Shown here: in pieces, positions 44,911 to 60,100 of the stretch
How the letters are laid out: each line of letters opens with the position of its first letter
Numbering within the stretch: the stretch's first letter is position 1
Source: Strix aluco
Lineage: Eukaryota > Chordata > Aves > Strigiformes > Strigidae
Direction: 5' to 3'
NCBI RefSeq assembly: GCF_031877795.1
Contig: NC_133957.1
Location: forward strand, 4,021,009 to 4,085,008
Length of the DNA stretch: 64,000 nt
Made by a program: the position numbers and the translations under genes
The notes under the pieces: model-generated
What the model was told of the DNA's origin: nothing
Seen by the model: only the letters and a program-made list of their open reading frames with translations
The model's database searches: none

Positions 44911-46271
44911 CTACTGAACTGAAACCTGACAGCCTAATGAATTAAATTCTCTACATAAAAACAACAGTGTTGACAGTGAAAATCAGGATCATTTGTGATT
45001 TATCCCTAATCTGAAGAAAAAAGAACAAAAACCAAGCACCCAAAATTCTGCAAGTACATGCACCTGCAGTTTCCACTGACTTCTATGGGACTTGTGAAAA
45101 AACAGGTTACTTAAGGGAAAAACAAAACCAATTTAAAAAAGAGGAAATATCACCTGTACGCCTGTTTCACTTGCTGTTTACAGAATCATTGAGCTATCAA
45201 ACAGTACCTTAAGCATTTTTTCCCCTATGGAATTGCTAAAAGTGCCTTGGCTAGAACATCCTTGTCTAGGTATTTGTTCCAGAGAGGACAAGGTATAGAA
45301 TCTATAGCTCATCAAGCCTAAAGTAAAAGATGGACAAAGTGAACTGAACTGAAGACTACTGTAGCTATAATCATGTTGGCAGGACATGCTTCCCTGTCAA
45401 AGTCATTTAGTTTTTTCTAGATATCAGAAAACTTCTCACATTTCTCTGACACTTTGACACTATCCGTAGCAGACATTTCTGTAGGCAAAAATATATTTGG
45501 AACAAATTCACCAAGCCACAAAAAAAGGGCAGTTTCTTAGTGTTCTGTCACTGTTATAAAAACTAATATATTAAAACTGAGATCTGTTATAAACATCGCC
45601 AGAATGTCTAGAGTTATTCTGAAACTATTTTACTTCAGCATGTAAAGAAGTGTGTAATTTATCCAGCAGCTTCAAAATACGCTAATTAGTGTCTTCCAAG
45701 TACAGATCCTGTTGTTTGAACTGTGTACCAAAGAAGAGCTAGAAGAATGGTGCAAAAATACTAATGAATATTCACATGCTCTTGAAACGAACCTCTTTCA
45801 TTCATTAACATTTTGAGAGATCAAATTTAATTAGCACAAATGTTCACAAAAAGTATACGGTTGTAATATTGCATCTAAATTCTCAACATTTTAATAACCT
45901 GTATTACTGAGCTGATAGGCCTTTTCACAGGAAGCCATAGAGTTCTTTGGGAAATGTGCCTTGTCTTACTAAATTTTTCAGTATAGGTTGTAGTCAAAGC
46001 AGATTCTTTTACTTATGTTACAAGAAGATTTTACAAAATGCCTGAAGGCAGATTGGAACACAAGTTCCCAATGTGTGATGCTGAGAAAATTATACCGAAA
46101 TTTAAAAAAAAAAAAATGGAGCACTCTGCCTTTGAAGCCCTATTGGATGCTGTCTGCATCATTAGGTACACACTCACACGTAGCCATCTGGATCGCCAAC
46201 TTCAGAAACTAAAACCCAGTCTCAAAGATAGATGAGGGGCCTAAACCTGAGTGAAGGTCACTGTAACTGGA

Positions 46272-46880
46272 CTAGACTGTATTTTCAGTGGTCATGCCCG
46301 AGTAGGGCAGCACTCGTGTGTCCTCATTCTTCTCCATGTACCCACCATGGCCATTTAGATGTGTGTCATTCAGCGGAACACTGGGCCAGGCGGGACAGTC
46401 AGATTTACTGCACTCACATCTGTACAGAGGGGTTTTGCATGCGCAGCGGCCGCGGGCAAGATTTTCAGGTGCCCAGCCAGAGCTAATGCTACTCTCCTGT
46501 CTGAACAAAGTCCTAGTCAGCCTCCACATTTCACCCAAATCACATTTCCAGACATGATGCAGGCCACCTGAGAAACCCAAACATATGGTAGACTCGGAAG
46601 GTGACTGGTATGTTAGACAGGGATAGTGAATGTTAAGAATGGAATTTCTAGCATAAGCTCGGATTCTTTCATGGGTTTTAGTTGCATATCTGCAAAATGT
46701 GGACAATGGCCAGCTGTGAAAACACACTAAATACCTGTGAAGCACACTGTGCCAGTGGTGAAGTGGCAGTGTGAGATGCAGGACAGAAAGGACAGAAGTG
46801 CAGACCAGGCCTGCATGTAACCAGGATGAGTCAGAGTCAACACAGAAACAAAAATCAAAAAAGGAAAAAGATGTATGCAT
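46272..46880 (-). other. 202-codon open frame of unknown meaning
   Basis: The longest open frame in the right half of the window. It has cysteine- and histidine-rich text without a recognised domain. Its end, NDTHLNGHGGYM, loosely resembles the D-x-H/NGH region of HDAC11, and the strand and order would fit the HDAC11-like locus. The alignment needs gaps and chance similarity is likely. Confidence 0.2.
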
Positions 46881-49800
46881 GTAGAGATGGCCACGAGCAG
46901 CAAAATTCAGACCTCAGTTTCAAAGGCCAGGGCGTTTAGCTTGCTGTGCCATACTTTGCCAGTCTGGGCACAATTTTACTCCTGCAAGCTGTGTCTGTCT
47001 TGCTGGGACTAGACCTTGATTTGCCAAGATTCTGAAAATATTTTTAAAAAACAAGAGACTTCTAAAGTCTCTGTCCAGAGCCTATCTGCAGTGAATGTCT
47101 CAGTGACACTGTATTTACCTTTTTTGTTACAAATCTGCAGTTGCAAATTCATATTTAAGATAACTTTTTTGCTTCATGAATAACACCTTTTTTTCAGCGT
47201 TGAATATTCCATTCCCCAAGGTAACTTGATTAGTAGGTGGCCCACCTGGAAAAGTGACCCTGAAAGGAGTTAAGGAGACGAAACAGAAATCAGTTCACTT
47301 CAGCGCAATGTGTACCTTATATTCTGTTTCATATTGCAGTACCTCCAGTGAGTGAACTCTCCTGCGGAAGGACTCATTATACACATAACAATTTGTGTTC
47401 GGTTTCCTCAAGGTCAGCAAGAGGTGCTGAATTTGTTGTACTTATGTATATATTAGAATGGAAAAGAGAATTTATTCTGAATAAAAAATTGTAATTTTAC
47501 CGTTGAAATGCATACCATACACTGCCAGTATATATGGGGAAGCACAGAGGAAGTCTGCCAGTCCTGCTGTGCAGGTACAGAAGCCCTCTAGCCCACTGCC
47601 TGTGCCAAGGTAAGCGAGGGCAGAAGGCTACTGCAGGAAGAGAACGGGAGAAATAGAAGAGATGATAGAATTTTATAAATTATCCCATGTTGGCGTTTAA
47701 AGCACAGAAAAAACCAAACCAATTCAGAACAGTGTTAATGCTTAAAAAGACTCGGAATTATTGTACTTGGTTAACAAATTAACACCAAAACGTGCCCCTG
47801 TGTATTTATCCAGAAAGTAAGAACAGGAGCAGTTTTCTACACAGAGACAATGTTGGGCAGCACAGCAGTAACACCCAGCCATACCTACTGCAACACACCT
47901 TACTGAACCAGAATTCACTAGGAAAATCCCCCCAAACGGAACTGAAACTGGCAGGCCATTCTGAAGTTTTAATGGTTTGGGTGCCATCACCTGAGAAAGT
48001 GGCTTGGAAGTCCTCCTGCCCGCTGGCCTGCTAACAGTAGGCACAGAGATGGGAAAGCAAAGCATTCATCCTCCTTGAAACCACTGCGAAGGAAAGGCAG
48101 TGCTGGGCACAGCGACTCACTGAACGCTGCACGTTACCTGTTTCTCAAGCTAAGAATACCACCAGAGTACAAGACATGTTCAGTTCCTGAGAATGATACT
48201 GGAGTACATCTGTTAGCCAGTTAAGGCCATCTATGCACATCACAGCAGTTGTGCCCCCGCTTCACCAGCTAAAAACTTCTAACAAATTTGGAAGAATGTC
48301 AAGACAACCAGTATTCCCTGTAACGTCAGCCCTTGCTAACACAGCATCATCTATATGATCTGGTAATAAAAAACAAGCAGCCCATAGAACTTTCATTCAG
48401 CTTAGAGTAACAGAAAAATACCTGCTCAAAGTTACTGTAACACATTGTATTCTGAAGGCAGACCTTAAAGCTCCAAACCACACACAGTGCTGAATTACTG
48501 ATTTTCTTCATAAAGAAACTATCCTACTCTTTTGAGAACAGTCTTTAAGGTTTAAATAGAAAGCACCAACACTCAAGGTCCATAACTTTCAACCAGTCAA
48601 CTTGCTAGCACACATACATGAGTCGATGCTAAAGATTTATGGTCACCTTTATTCTATGGACAATTAGACATTTGTCCACATGGAAAACAAGGTAATTGGA
48701 CTCTCACACAAATCTCTGCAAACTGATCACTGAAGTAACTCTTTTCTTGACAAGATTATGGATGACAATTATCATCACAGCTGAACCATCTACTCCTCTA
48801 ATGATGTCAAATCCTGTTAAAGACACACGCAGTCTGTCAAATCCTGATTTAAACTGAATTCTTCAAAGACAAAAGGGATCATTACTGCACTCCATATTTA
48901 TACGTACTCTGGGATTTTGACTTTTCACAAGCATTGTCTTATACCAATAAAGTTAAACTGTATTCTGCCTTAAGCTTGTATATAATAATTAAAAATTGGT
49001 TTATAATTGCTTAAGTCACCCATCTCCAAACAGAACGGGACCTTGCACCAAGCTGAACGCAGCCTCAGGCCAAACGGGGGGAAAGCCAAGGGAAGAGGGG
49101 TGCCAGGCAGAAGCTGGCTGCTCAGCTGCTGTGAACCCACAGTCCCGTGAGCTTTTGCAAGCTGAATCACCTCCCTCGGGAGGAGATACAGGCTGCAGTT
49201 CTCCACTGCAGCACTGCCCTGCGTTACCAGCTCTGCTAGGCACTTGCTTACAGTCTGCGGGTACAGCTGGAACCAGTTTACAGCCTTGTTTTACTTTGCA
49301 ACTGCAAACCCTTAGACGGTTTCAAACCAGGTTTCTAAATAAACATGCCTGGGTGAGAGAGGGGTTGCATCACTTCCATGCTTTAAAGATTCTTTTTAGA
49401 CCCACCAGGTTCAGCCTACAGATTTTCACGAAAATACAACTTCATCCTTCCTACAACTCCTCTCCCAGTTTCAAGGAAACACCTCTCACTGTACAATGGT
49501 TCCTCTTCTCTTATTCACCTTCCAGAAGCAATAAGTTACAAGCTCTGGCCTGCAAAGTATCACCACTGGCATTTGAATTCACAACCAATGAAATTAAAGA
49601 ACTGCTTGTGTCTCAGAGGTGTCATTTCAGGCTCTGCAAACTCAGGCTAACATTAATTACTGTCACAGTGACAGCAACCCTAACTGCCCAGTACACCAGC
49701 AAACGAGGTGTCGGTTTGCTGCGTAACCAATCCTAAGTACTTCACTGAACTCCTTGCAGCAGACAACTGCGAAGAAGAGATCCTTGTAGCATGAGGTAAC

Positions 49801-52327
49801 GTAGCAAGTCAAGCAGGGAAAGCTCCCTGCTGGAACCAGGGTATCATAAAGGCTGGCAAATAAGGGCCATGAAAAGAGAGGAGAGACTGGAGGGTGAAGA
49901 CAGCTTCCATGAGAAGGGGTGGCCCTTCTCCTGCCTTCCTCAGCCACCAACTCACAGGAGGCTTTGAAATCGGTCACTTTGCTCCAGGTTCATTTTGCAC
50001 AGGGCCATCTGCCTTGATTTTCTGCCCCTTTCCTCCCCGCAAAAGTCATCTTAAAAGTGTACTTGGAATAGCTTCTGTGTGCTACCAAACATCTAACAGT
50101 GCCCGACTGAATTTTAATTTCAGTAATGCAATAGCTCACCGGCCTGTCATATTTCATGTTAATGAGCATTAATTCAGTCTCCACTGAGCATCAGTAATGG
50201 ATTTGGCAAACATTACAGACTGAACTTGTATTGCTTGAATATATCGTATTGCTACAGCGAAAAGAGCGAGAGGACAAAACAGAATAAGCTGTGCTATGTA
50301 TTTATATGCTCCTTGCTTCCTTCTTCCTTTAAGATAATCTATTAATAAGCCAAAGGACACACACAAAGGTATGTATTCCTGTCCATTGCCAGTCAGTTCC
50401 ACAATGGTTTTCAATTAGGCAGAGACTGTCAGACCATAACGCAAGGACACCTGAACACAGGGTGGCACGAGAACACCCACACCGTGCAGCTGAAACCCTA
50501 ACACAGAAATGTGTACATCAGAAGCAGCAAGAGCAACTAGTTGGAAACGTTGCCCAACAGAAAAATTGGCATTTCTTATTTCTAAGGCAAGTGCCAATAA
50601 ACAGAGACACGTCAGCTATTTATTTACTTTCTGACAGTCCAATCCTGTGGCACATTCCCAAATGACTGCAAGACAATAGGAAACTGCTCATTTTTCAAGC
50701 AAGCGCTCCATGGCACATGGCATTTCAGCCGCTAACGACTCACACGGTCCTTTGATTTAGGGCTTAGCCGCAATGTTACTCCCTTGAATCAGGAGTGACT
50801 TCGCTGAAGTCAGACTGACCCCGGGCAAGAACAGATTCAAACCAACTCCACAGCAGGAGGACTGCCCAGCCCTGGCAGAGGGGCTTGTACCTGCGTCCCA
50901 GCTCACTGGGTGATCCACCATCCCTGCAGATGATGGAGCAGCAGAGGGGCAGAGGCTGTTCAAAGGCAGCACTCGTAAGCCTTCCACAACTAACACACAG
51001 GTACTCTGCATGCAGGGCACTGCAAGCCCAACGCAGGTGGCTCTACAGAACCGTTTCCCAAAGCCTCTTTGCTAAGGGGTTTTCAAGGTGCCGTGCACCT
51101 CCTGACTGCGCTATTGACACATTTCCAGCTGAGCTACAGCACTCTGGTGCTTCGCTGGCCCACACTCCATCAAGTACGAGACAAAATGTTTGATTTGTAC
51201 AAAATTCTGACTCTGCTGTATAAATCCCCACGTGCTCCTCGCTGAGCAGCACGCATCCCTCTGCCCATGCCCTGCACAACCCCCAGTGCAGCAGAAACCA
51301 CCGGAGTGTCACTGAAGCTGTGCAGAGGACCTCTCGCTGGCAGAGCTCCCTGCTCCATACACTCGCCAGTTCAAGGGCAAGACAAGGGACAAAGTATTGG
51401 ACATCGTGTTCTTGAGGGTTCTCTCACCCTACCTGTATTTGTGGTGATGTTCACGTGTTGCTCTGCTGCCTCTCTAAACTTGAAGAGCATCACTTTGCCC
51501 TTCATGGGCACCAATTTACCTCTGCCACCCCCAAAAAGAACACTAATTAATAGGAATAAATCACATTTTGAAGGCACTGGTGTACTTTTCAAAACTTGCT
51601 TCAATGAGATTAAGCTCTTGGGTCACTTGGGTAGTTTGGAGAACTGCCCTAGGACAACATTATTTTAACCCTAAATATTAATGATGCTAAATAATTTCTC
51701 AGTCCCTCCAAAGGAACAGATTATTTCACAAGCATGGGGAGCTAGGGACCACAGGGCATTTCCTCTTTAGTTTTCTATATCCATGCTGTTTGAGGATAGG
51801 ACAAAGTGTTAAACTATATCTAAGCAGCAAGTGAAAGATGAAAAAGCAGGTACGCCCAAAGAGATCTTGCACCTCCGGCCGGGTGCAGAAACATCTGCTG
51901 GCTCAAAGCTATCCCCTAGCCTCACCTCTCCAACAAAGTCATGCGAAGAACAGTGCTAAGAGGTAGCAGGATGCTGGTGGAAGGACTCAGCCTGCCTGTC
52001 CTTGTTTCCCTGCAATGCTCCCTCCCTTCCATGCCAGGTATTTCCAGAGGACTGTAAGAGAAGCTGGCAATGATTCCCTGATGCTCTGTTTTGGCTTACA
52101 TGAACCATTTTCTCTTTATTTAAGGGAGGTAGAAATACTTGAGAGAAATAAAAACCTACAGACAAGCTCCTGTCCTGATAACCTCACTTTAAATTGCATG
52201 GGAAAAGCCAAATGGAAAGTGTAACTCATTAAGCTATGACTATTAATTTGGTGAGTAAATGGTCAAAACAACCCCTCCTTCTGAGAATATATGCAACCTC
52301 CCTATGAGGAAAGGAGGAAACATTTAT

Positions 52328-52728
52328 TGTGCCGAGAAACGTAGGAGAGACATCGGCCTGTCAGCGCAGCCCCTGAGAAGCAGCAAGGCTTTGATGAGAA
52401 ACAGGCCTTGGGAGAAAGGTGAGAAACTGCTGAGTTGTGCCAAGGTGGCAGGAAAAAACCACGGACAGCTGCAACACTGAGCTGTGAGAAGTTACCGCTG
52501 GGTGAACAGCGCGTGAACGAGAAGGTGATTGGTCTGCACAGCGCGTGTTAGAGCGGTCTGATGCTGATAGGAGAAAAGGTAGATAGCTGTCTAATTGCTG
52601 ATTTGCTAATTATGAAGTAAGAGCTTTAAGGAGAGCATAAGTATGTACTATTGTAAGAATAAATGGCCCCTGCCCTGCAGAAAAAAAAAAAAAAGAGAAC
52701 ACTCTGACTCGTTATTTCGGCCGCTACA
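52328..52728 (+). mobile_element. Solo LTR-like segment (ERVK type)
   Basis: It begins TGTGCCGAGAAACG, carries AATAAA at 52658-52663 and ends TTTCGGCCGCTACA. TG...CA ends and a late poly(A) signal are typical of LTRs. An A run (about 52680-52694) lies just after the expected cleavage point. I found no matching internal region and no clear target duplication. Confidence 0.5.
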
Positions 52729-53241
52729 GAGAAACGTCTGAGCGTAACAGGCCAGGTGCAGTGATGGCACCACGGTGCCCACAGCTCCAACGCCCCCAAG
52801 AGAGGATGGCCCCAGCCGTGCCACAAGGAGGTAATATCAGACACCAGCTGAAATGACGTCGGCCTGACAGGATTCAGCACCAAGGGTTGTACGGAACTTC
52901 ATCTGTAAACACAGCCCACAACTCACAATCAGAACTGCCCCAGGCAGGACAGGACACACAATAACAGAGTGCCCAACTCACCCCTTTACACAAGGGAGGC
53001 TGAGTTACACCCAGTTGTACCCTGCTTGCCCAGCTACCCATCATTTCAGGTTAATGTGTTATCACATCACCTGCACTTCACAACAGGGAGAAGCTTTGTT
53101 TCGTGCCCTTGCTTTACAAGTTCAGGCACACTGAACTCCATCTGAAACACAGATTAATTACCCAATAGTTTGGATTTTTCCGTTACACAGAAGACAATCA
53201 AATACATCAACATCTTTTGACCCCAAACCAGCACTTGCTAG

Positions 53242-54130
53242 TGTAACAGTGGCTGTGGCTGTGAAGTGCTAAGGCTTGGACAATAAGCCGAAGCCAGAGT
53301 TGACCTATAGATGAATCCTGTATGTTTTATAACTGACAAGCATTGTATCAATAGGTATTGTACTAAAATTATAACAAACCACCTGTGCGGATGTAAAAGG
53401 TGGGAATATTGAAACCTGAACAATAAGTCTTGAACCGAAATTGCTAACTCCGTATGTAGTCATTAGTGAAATATGTATAGAAAATGTAACTTAAAAATCA
53501 TAAAACATGTATCCTTCTTTGTGTGTGTAAACAAGGTAACAAGGCCACAATAACAAGGCCACAAAGACAATTGTCTAGCCCTTTGACCTTGTGTGTGACC
53601 TTGCTCATAAATCACCTAGATAAGCTGGGAAAACTCCCTTAGTATTTTCCCTGAGCCCCGGCCAGGCTCTGGGAAAATCTAACGTGAGACTGATTCCAGA
53701 TATTTCCGCTTAAAACAAAAGGTGCCAGCTATTCTGGCTTACTGATTTCAGGTATATAAGGCTGGGCCCGCTCACAGCGACTTTGGAAGCCTCACCTACG
53801 GGTGGACGCACCGCGTAGGATTTCCCACTTGCAGGGAAAGGTTCTCCAAATCCTCGCTGTAACCGGGGCTCCCCAGCGACTGCGGATCTGGATGATGGGA
53901 ACGGGTGCAAGTGGTGATGGATCTTTCTTAATCACTATTCTCTCTGTCTTGTAGTAATGATTTGATGCACTACCCTGTATTTTCCTATTGTTTAAGTGCA
54001 CTATTCTGTCTTTTCTTACTGTATGTTTTCTGTATTATTCTGTTATATTATTTAGCTATTTCTAGTAAAATACGCCTGCTCTTTTCACTCTGGTGTCTGA
54101 GTTTAATTGATATCCCTGATCAGCAAAACA
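53242..54130 (+). mobile_element. Solo LTR-like segment (~890 bp)
   Basis: It begins TGTAACAGTGG and has a TATATAA box at 53753-53759, followed by GGCTGGGCCCGCTCACAG. A T/C-rich R-U5 region follows, ending TGATCAGCAAAACA. Size and layout fit a bird ERVL-type LTR. No primer-binding site or viral genes follow. Confidence 0.55.
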
Positions 54131-57100
54131 GGCTGCCAGAATATTCAGGACTGAGTCAAAGACCTCAGGAATCAAAAGCATGGATTTCTTTAGAGCCAAT
54201 CCTCTGGCTGCAGTTTGGTCTGGTGAGCCATGCAGAAATTCAGTTCTGCCACAGATGGAATCTAAAACACACCTCTGGCGAGTGCAGCCGTCAGCATATC
54301 TCCCTCACTCTGCCTCACAGAGATTCTAAAAATAAAAACACACTAGCCAAAAAGCTCTCCAATTGCTTGTACTAAATATTCTAAACATGACTCCAAGCAA
54401 TATCAGTGTTTGGATATATAGGGAAGGAAATGTGAAAGAGACAGTAAATGAATCAACGGTTCCAAGGTTTTGTCTAGACTAGAGATGAGCATCACTTTCA
54501 GCACAGCGAGCCCTTGGGAAAGCTTGTACTGGTGCCAGAGCCAAAGAACAGACTCTACAGGCACAGTCTGCCTCATCAAAGAAATTCCACTGTCAGTCAT
54601 CGAGTGCTGAAAATAAGACTCACCATCTCTTTAGAACCAGGATCTGAGCACAGCAAAGAGCAACAGGAAGAAAATGCAGACCAAAAAGATAAAAAACCCA
54701 GTTTCAAACTGGAAGCATGGAAAGCAGAAAAAAGTGAGGCTAAAGGTGGTGAGGGGTGTTGAGAAGAAGAAATAAGGGCAAGAACATATCCTTATCACCT
54801 GGACATTAATAATTTTTGCTATTTTTCTTCTAGTTTTATTTCAATCACCTTCTCCATCATAGATCAGCAAAATAAAATGAGCGACTCAGAACGCAAGGGA
54901 AAAATAATCTGGAATTTGAATCCATTAAGTTTGAAAAGTGAGATGTGACAGCCAAACTGGTTTCATAAATTAAGAATCTTCCCAGCCTCATGGATCATCA
55001 CTGACAGCTCAAAATGAACATTTTAAAATAACTGAGATATTTTAGCTTGAAGTACTGAAAAAATTGACAGAGATCTATTCTTGCATTTTTCTTGCTGTGA
55101 TGCAACATGAAAGGACAAGAAATTTTGTCCCACCACATTACGGCAATGGCTTGTCTGCTGATTAAGGGACAAGAGAAGTGGGATCCTGCGACACCTTGGG
55201 TTGGTTCTGGTTTATCATTCAGCTTTAAATAGCACACACCATACTACCACAGCCATCAGGACATGGCAAACAGAAACAGTAAGAAAACTGTACAGCAGCT
55301 GTAAGTGGCTGCAGGGCACAGCAGAGCTTTTCCCTTTGTGTCTCCCCCTGACCTGCAGTTTTGGTGGTACCAGTCCCAGAGCACTAGCAGTGACTGCCTG
55401 CTGCCCCCTGAGCTGTGCAGCACACACACTGCACAGCACTGAACCCCAGGGCTGGGATTTAGGTCAGCAGCAATGACCTGCACACAGCGCTCCCAGCCTG
55501 GGCTCCAGGGTAAGCACTGCTCTCCCACCGGCTTTTAGAACAGCCTAAAAACGGCTGCCAGCCCAAGGCAGCGCCTGGCCCTTCCGAGGCGGCTCTGCGG
55601 AGGGTTCTCAATGGCTGCAGCTGAAGCAGCAGCTGCCTGGGAGAGCCCCAGCCTATGGCTTCAGGCCTTCAAGCTTTATTCAGCATTTTCCAGTCGTTTT
55701 TCCCCCAAATGAATGTTAGCAGGAGAGGACATCCAGTAGCATCAAAACCAGATCCTGGCATTTGTCTTAATTTATAACATAAAAGAAAAGAGACTTTGCA
55801 TTATTGGATATTACAGCCATGTTTATGAATCCACCTGCAAAAACAACTTGTTCCTTCCGTCTCTAAGAGCCAAAGAAATTTAACTATGTTTCAGTTAGTA
55901 CTTAACTGCTTACTTTCAGGAAAACAATACAATTTTGCTAATTTTTTAGAAATGAAGTCATGCTAATTAAAACACTATAATCAATAAATATGAAATAAAA
56001 CTGATTTTTTTGATATGGGTGAAGACTTCTTTAATTTTCCTGACATTACATCACTTGAAAAATAAAACTGCAGTTAATTTTATACATGACTACTTACCCA
56101 AAGTATTCTCATGCTGTCATGGATCAATGCTGGAAGCACAGTCTGTGTCTCAGCAGCACTCAGTGATCAATGTGATTGTCTGAGCAGCCATCAGAGAAGC
56201 CGTCATGTTAAAGATTAGCTCCTGAAGACACATCAACACTATCATCACCGTTATCTCAAATGCCCTGTTTACTACACAAAATTACTCTAAAAATGTACTT
56301 TTTCATCCCATATTGAAAGTATGTTTTAAAAATCAAGCACAGAAGATGTTTGTTTTTAGCAGCAACCCTTTCTATCTTTCTCCTACTCCAGAAGTCTCGC
56401 AGCACACCAGACTACCAGTTACAGCTCAATCAGGTCAACTCTTAGAAGGACCCTGGCTCAGATGTTTGGTTTGGCACTACCAGGTGTTGTGTTGGCAGTG
56501 TGTTCACAGCCCAGAAAAAAAGTCCAAGTATCAGCTGCTCCTAGAGACTGTGGTCTGCCTACAGCACCCAGCGTGACCCAGTGCTCACTTCTGGACGGCA
56601 GCTCACCTGGGACAGGATTTGTTCCGCAGGGGAACTTCCAGCACCGCACATGCAATGCCCCTTCAAGGCCGTTGCTCTCACCAAGTCCAACTTCAGTAAC
56701 TAGTTTCTATAGTCTAAAGTAAGTAAGTTGGAAAAATCTTTAGCTTATGACACAGCAGAATGGAAAGTGGACAGACCTTGAAAAATTGGGTCACTGGTGT
56801 ATCAGTTTCTCACCCTGTGTGGGCAAGTGTTGCTGTGGAGACTATTGCACTGTAACTGAAATACCGCTGCTTCAAAGTGAAGTCTGCCTTAAGGATCTTT
56901 TTAACGAAAAAGAAAAATTAACATTTTTAACACTGCTAATGCTTCCTCAATTGCCCAGAATAACACTGGTGTTTATCTAGTCTAAGAATGCACTGGGTTT
57001 CGTTTCAAAGGCACAGAGATAACCTCAGCTGTGTTCAGACACACCTCCAGCAGCAGGCCAGGCAGCCCTAACGGCAGGAAAACACCGTTTCATACATCAG

Positions 57101-60100
57101 CCGGCGTGCTCACCGAGAACAGCAGATGCAAACCAGCCCTGAATGGCATCACCCCACATTTCCACTCAGAAAGAGATTTCTGTGAGCTTGGGTTCGACAG
57201 CTGACACAGCAGCTCAGCAAACTTGGGTGCTACCTTATTATTACGGGTTCTATTAGAATCACTGTAATTAGGGAACTGTCAGCACTCCCAGTGTGAATTC
57301 TTTTCCAGGGGTTAATAACTGAGCTGTAAAATCTGCTTTGGGATGGGATTTTGCATCTGGGTGTGAAACCCTTTTTCGGTGCAAGAAAAAAAAGGGGTCT
57401 GCGTTTTTCCTCTTTTCTCTGAATATGGAGAATTATAATGCTTGAAAACACCTGAAAGCATTCTGAAATACAATGCCTGTAACAATAGAGCAGCACTTCC
57501 AGAGTTTTTAAGAAAATAATTCAATACGAATGTCTTCTTGTAGTTGTGTGGACATAAAATGGACAAGAGATTTATGAGATGCAGAGGCAGCTCCTGCCAG
57601 CGGACTCTCTGGTGACTTTAGGCAGGTACCAGTGTCCCGGTGATTCGCCTTCCCTGCCTCTGGGAGAAGGATCATTGGTGTAATGCTCTACCCATGAAAT
57701 GCTCTCACCGAAACCCAGGGAACACACTGTGTGACTGACAGGTCCTTTTTCATACAACACACACCTGCTGACCCTTGCACACCTGCAGACTCCACCTGCT
57801 TCACATGCCCAGAGGTGCCGTGCGTGTGACAAGTCAGGCACCTGCAGACATTCAGTGTCACTCCATCAATATACCCGGCCCATATGATCAGTGAGAGGGC
57901 TAATACCAGGTTCAGGATCCTGATTACACCTGAACGTTGGAGAGAGCTTAACATACATATTACAATAGCCTGACCATTTGTTAGTGCCAAAATAACTGTA
58001 CCAGGAAATCCTTCTAAGCTGTTTAATCAAATATAAAAAAATGTGAACAAGGCTTTTTACTCCAAGATTTTCAGAGTCACCACTGCTGGTATTACCTTTG
58101 GCCACCTCCCTATGTACACCTGATCAGAAATCGGTGTTATAAAAACTGATCTTTTTAAATCCTACAGAACTTTTTTGCCTCTCAAAAGCAGAACCTCCCA
58201 TATATGAAAGGTAAACCAACAACAGAACAGCTCTTGGAAGTAGCACAATTAGAAAAATTGCCCTAATTTCAAAACTGAACAAGTTAACTCTTCCAGGCAG
58301 TATCACAGGTACACTTCTTCCCTGAGGGTTTTCAATCAGAAGGACTCACATCAAGAGACTTGAAGCCTGATGCTGCAGCCTGGCCATCAGCAGGATCTCA
58401 GGGCAGTTTGTGCAGGGAGATATCGCAGTGATCAGTCTCTTCCACGGCATCACACTGATCAGAACAAGGAACCACTGTATCTGCACAGGGAAAGTGAGCT
58501 CTGGGCTTTAATCCTCTGACACTACATTCACAATCACTTAATACTTGCCATGCTTTGTCTCAGAGTATAATAGTACCTTTTTTAGAAAATAAATAAATAA
58601 AAGGCTGCTCCCTAAGTACTTAAGGCACAAGCTAAATGCCAGCAGAAATCAGAACAAGTGAAATAGTTGAAATCAACACTTCATTGTACCAGGACCACTC
58701 ACAATGTACACATGTTCTCACTTCAGATAAAACCAGTATTATTTGCCTATAACTATGGCTTCAGGAAATGGGTAAAAAAATTGCCTTTGATTCACTACTA
58801 GAATTACATTATTCCTTCAAATAAACCCAAACAAGCAAAAAAAAAAAAAAAAATTCTTGTTTTACTCCAGGTAAGTGGTAAAGATAAAACACACATTCAA
58901 GTACTCCTTCCTACCACGTCAGATGATCTGAACATCCAAATTCCTGGTACTGCTCAGAACCTGGAACCGCAGGAGGCAGACAAGGGAACCACCGGGTGGT
59001 GTGACAGTTAGGGATGCTTTAATACATAGAACACCCCTGGTTTCCTTTACATCTCTACTTTCTCATAATGGAGAACAACTACAAAAAAGAAAAGTCTCAC
59101 CTAAGCCATTGTTTGCAGCAAAAATCTACCATAGGTTTAAGTATTTTACTGAGTAGAGATCAACTTAAAACTAAATCCACAACAGAGTCTGGTTTTAGAA
59201 GACAATGTTAAATTGATAATAAAATGACCACACATACTTTTCCTGAAAAAACTGAAGCTTGTCTTTCTGTTATCTTTGGATTCAAATGACAAGTACTTTA
59301 ATAAAGCCTTGTTGATGTGAATATCCCACTGCATCACTGCACAATGGAGAACCCCGCGTGTAGCAGTTCGTGTGACCTGTGTGGCAGAACCTGGGAGGCC
59401 TTTGCCTTGTCTGAGCCTCTGCAGCACTTTAACCACCCCCTGAACTAAAGCAGAAGTGCAGCTTCCAAAGGGCTTGTCCACAAGGAGCCAGTGGCACCAC
59501 ACTGTCTCTAATTGTTCTAACGCAGAGTTATCTTACTGAGTTCACCAAATACTAGATTTCATAGTATAGTCAACCAAGATGACCCAGCAATTTACAGGAA
59601 CAAACCAAGGCCTCGTGTTTTACAACTAAATTCAGATTCAACTGACATACAGAATGAACTTTGCAAGCAACAAAGAACCTCCAGTAAAGACCATTACCAA
59701 AAAAACCCCCCAAACCCCATACACTTAGAAAAACTGCACAAGGCCAGAGGAACACATTTTATCACCATTTTAAACAATGTTTCAAGAGCAGACAAAGAAA
59801 AAGCAAACAAACAAAAACACCCACACCACTCAAACCTCAAAGTGCTATTTTACAAACTACCTTGTAAAATCATCATCATCCAAAGACTTCTCAGAATTTT
59901 TTCATCCAAATGCCCTGGGTGGTTTGTAGGTGTTACCGGAGCCACACACCCACCCTACAGACAATGACATTACAGAAGGGTAACTTCAGACAAAGTTATA
60001 CAAGGTTCTCGCTGATGGTCAAACACCAAAACAGCATCAGAGTTTAAAGCCGTTTCCAACTTTGGAATTTGGGATTTCCCACAAACTTGGGAATTTACAC

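Larger units (their letters stand above)
42568..52327. other. No gene recognised; AT-rich unique DNA
   Basis: It contains one old LINE fragment (44590-44910). The remaining HDAC11 exons, expected here on the minus strand, were not found by eye, apart from a doubtful match at 46272-46410. 48990-51700 is slightly GC-richer with overlapping open frames but no known motifs. Confidence 0.35.
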
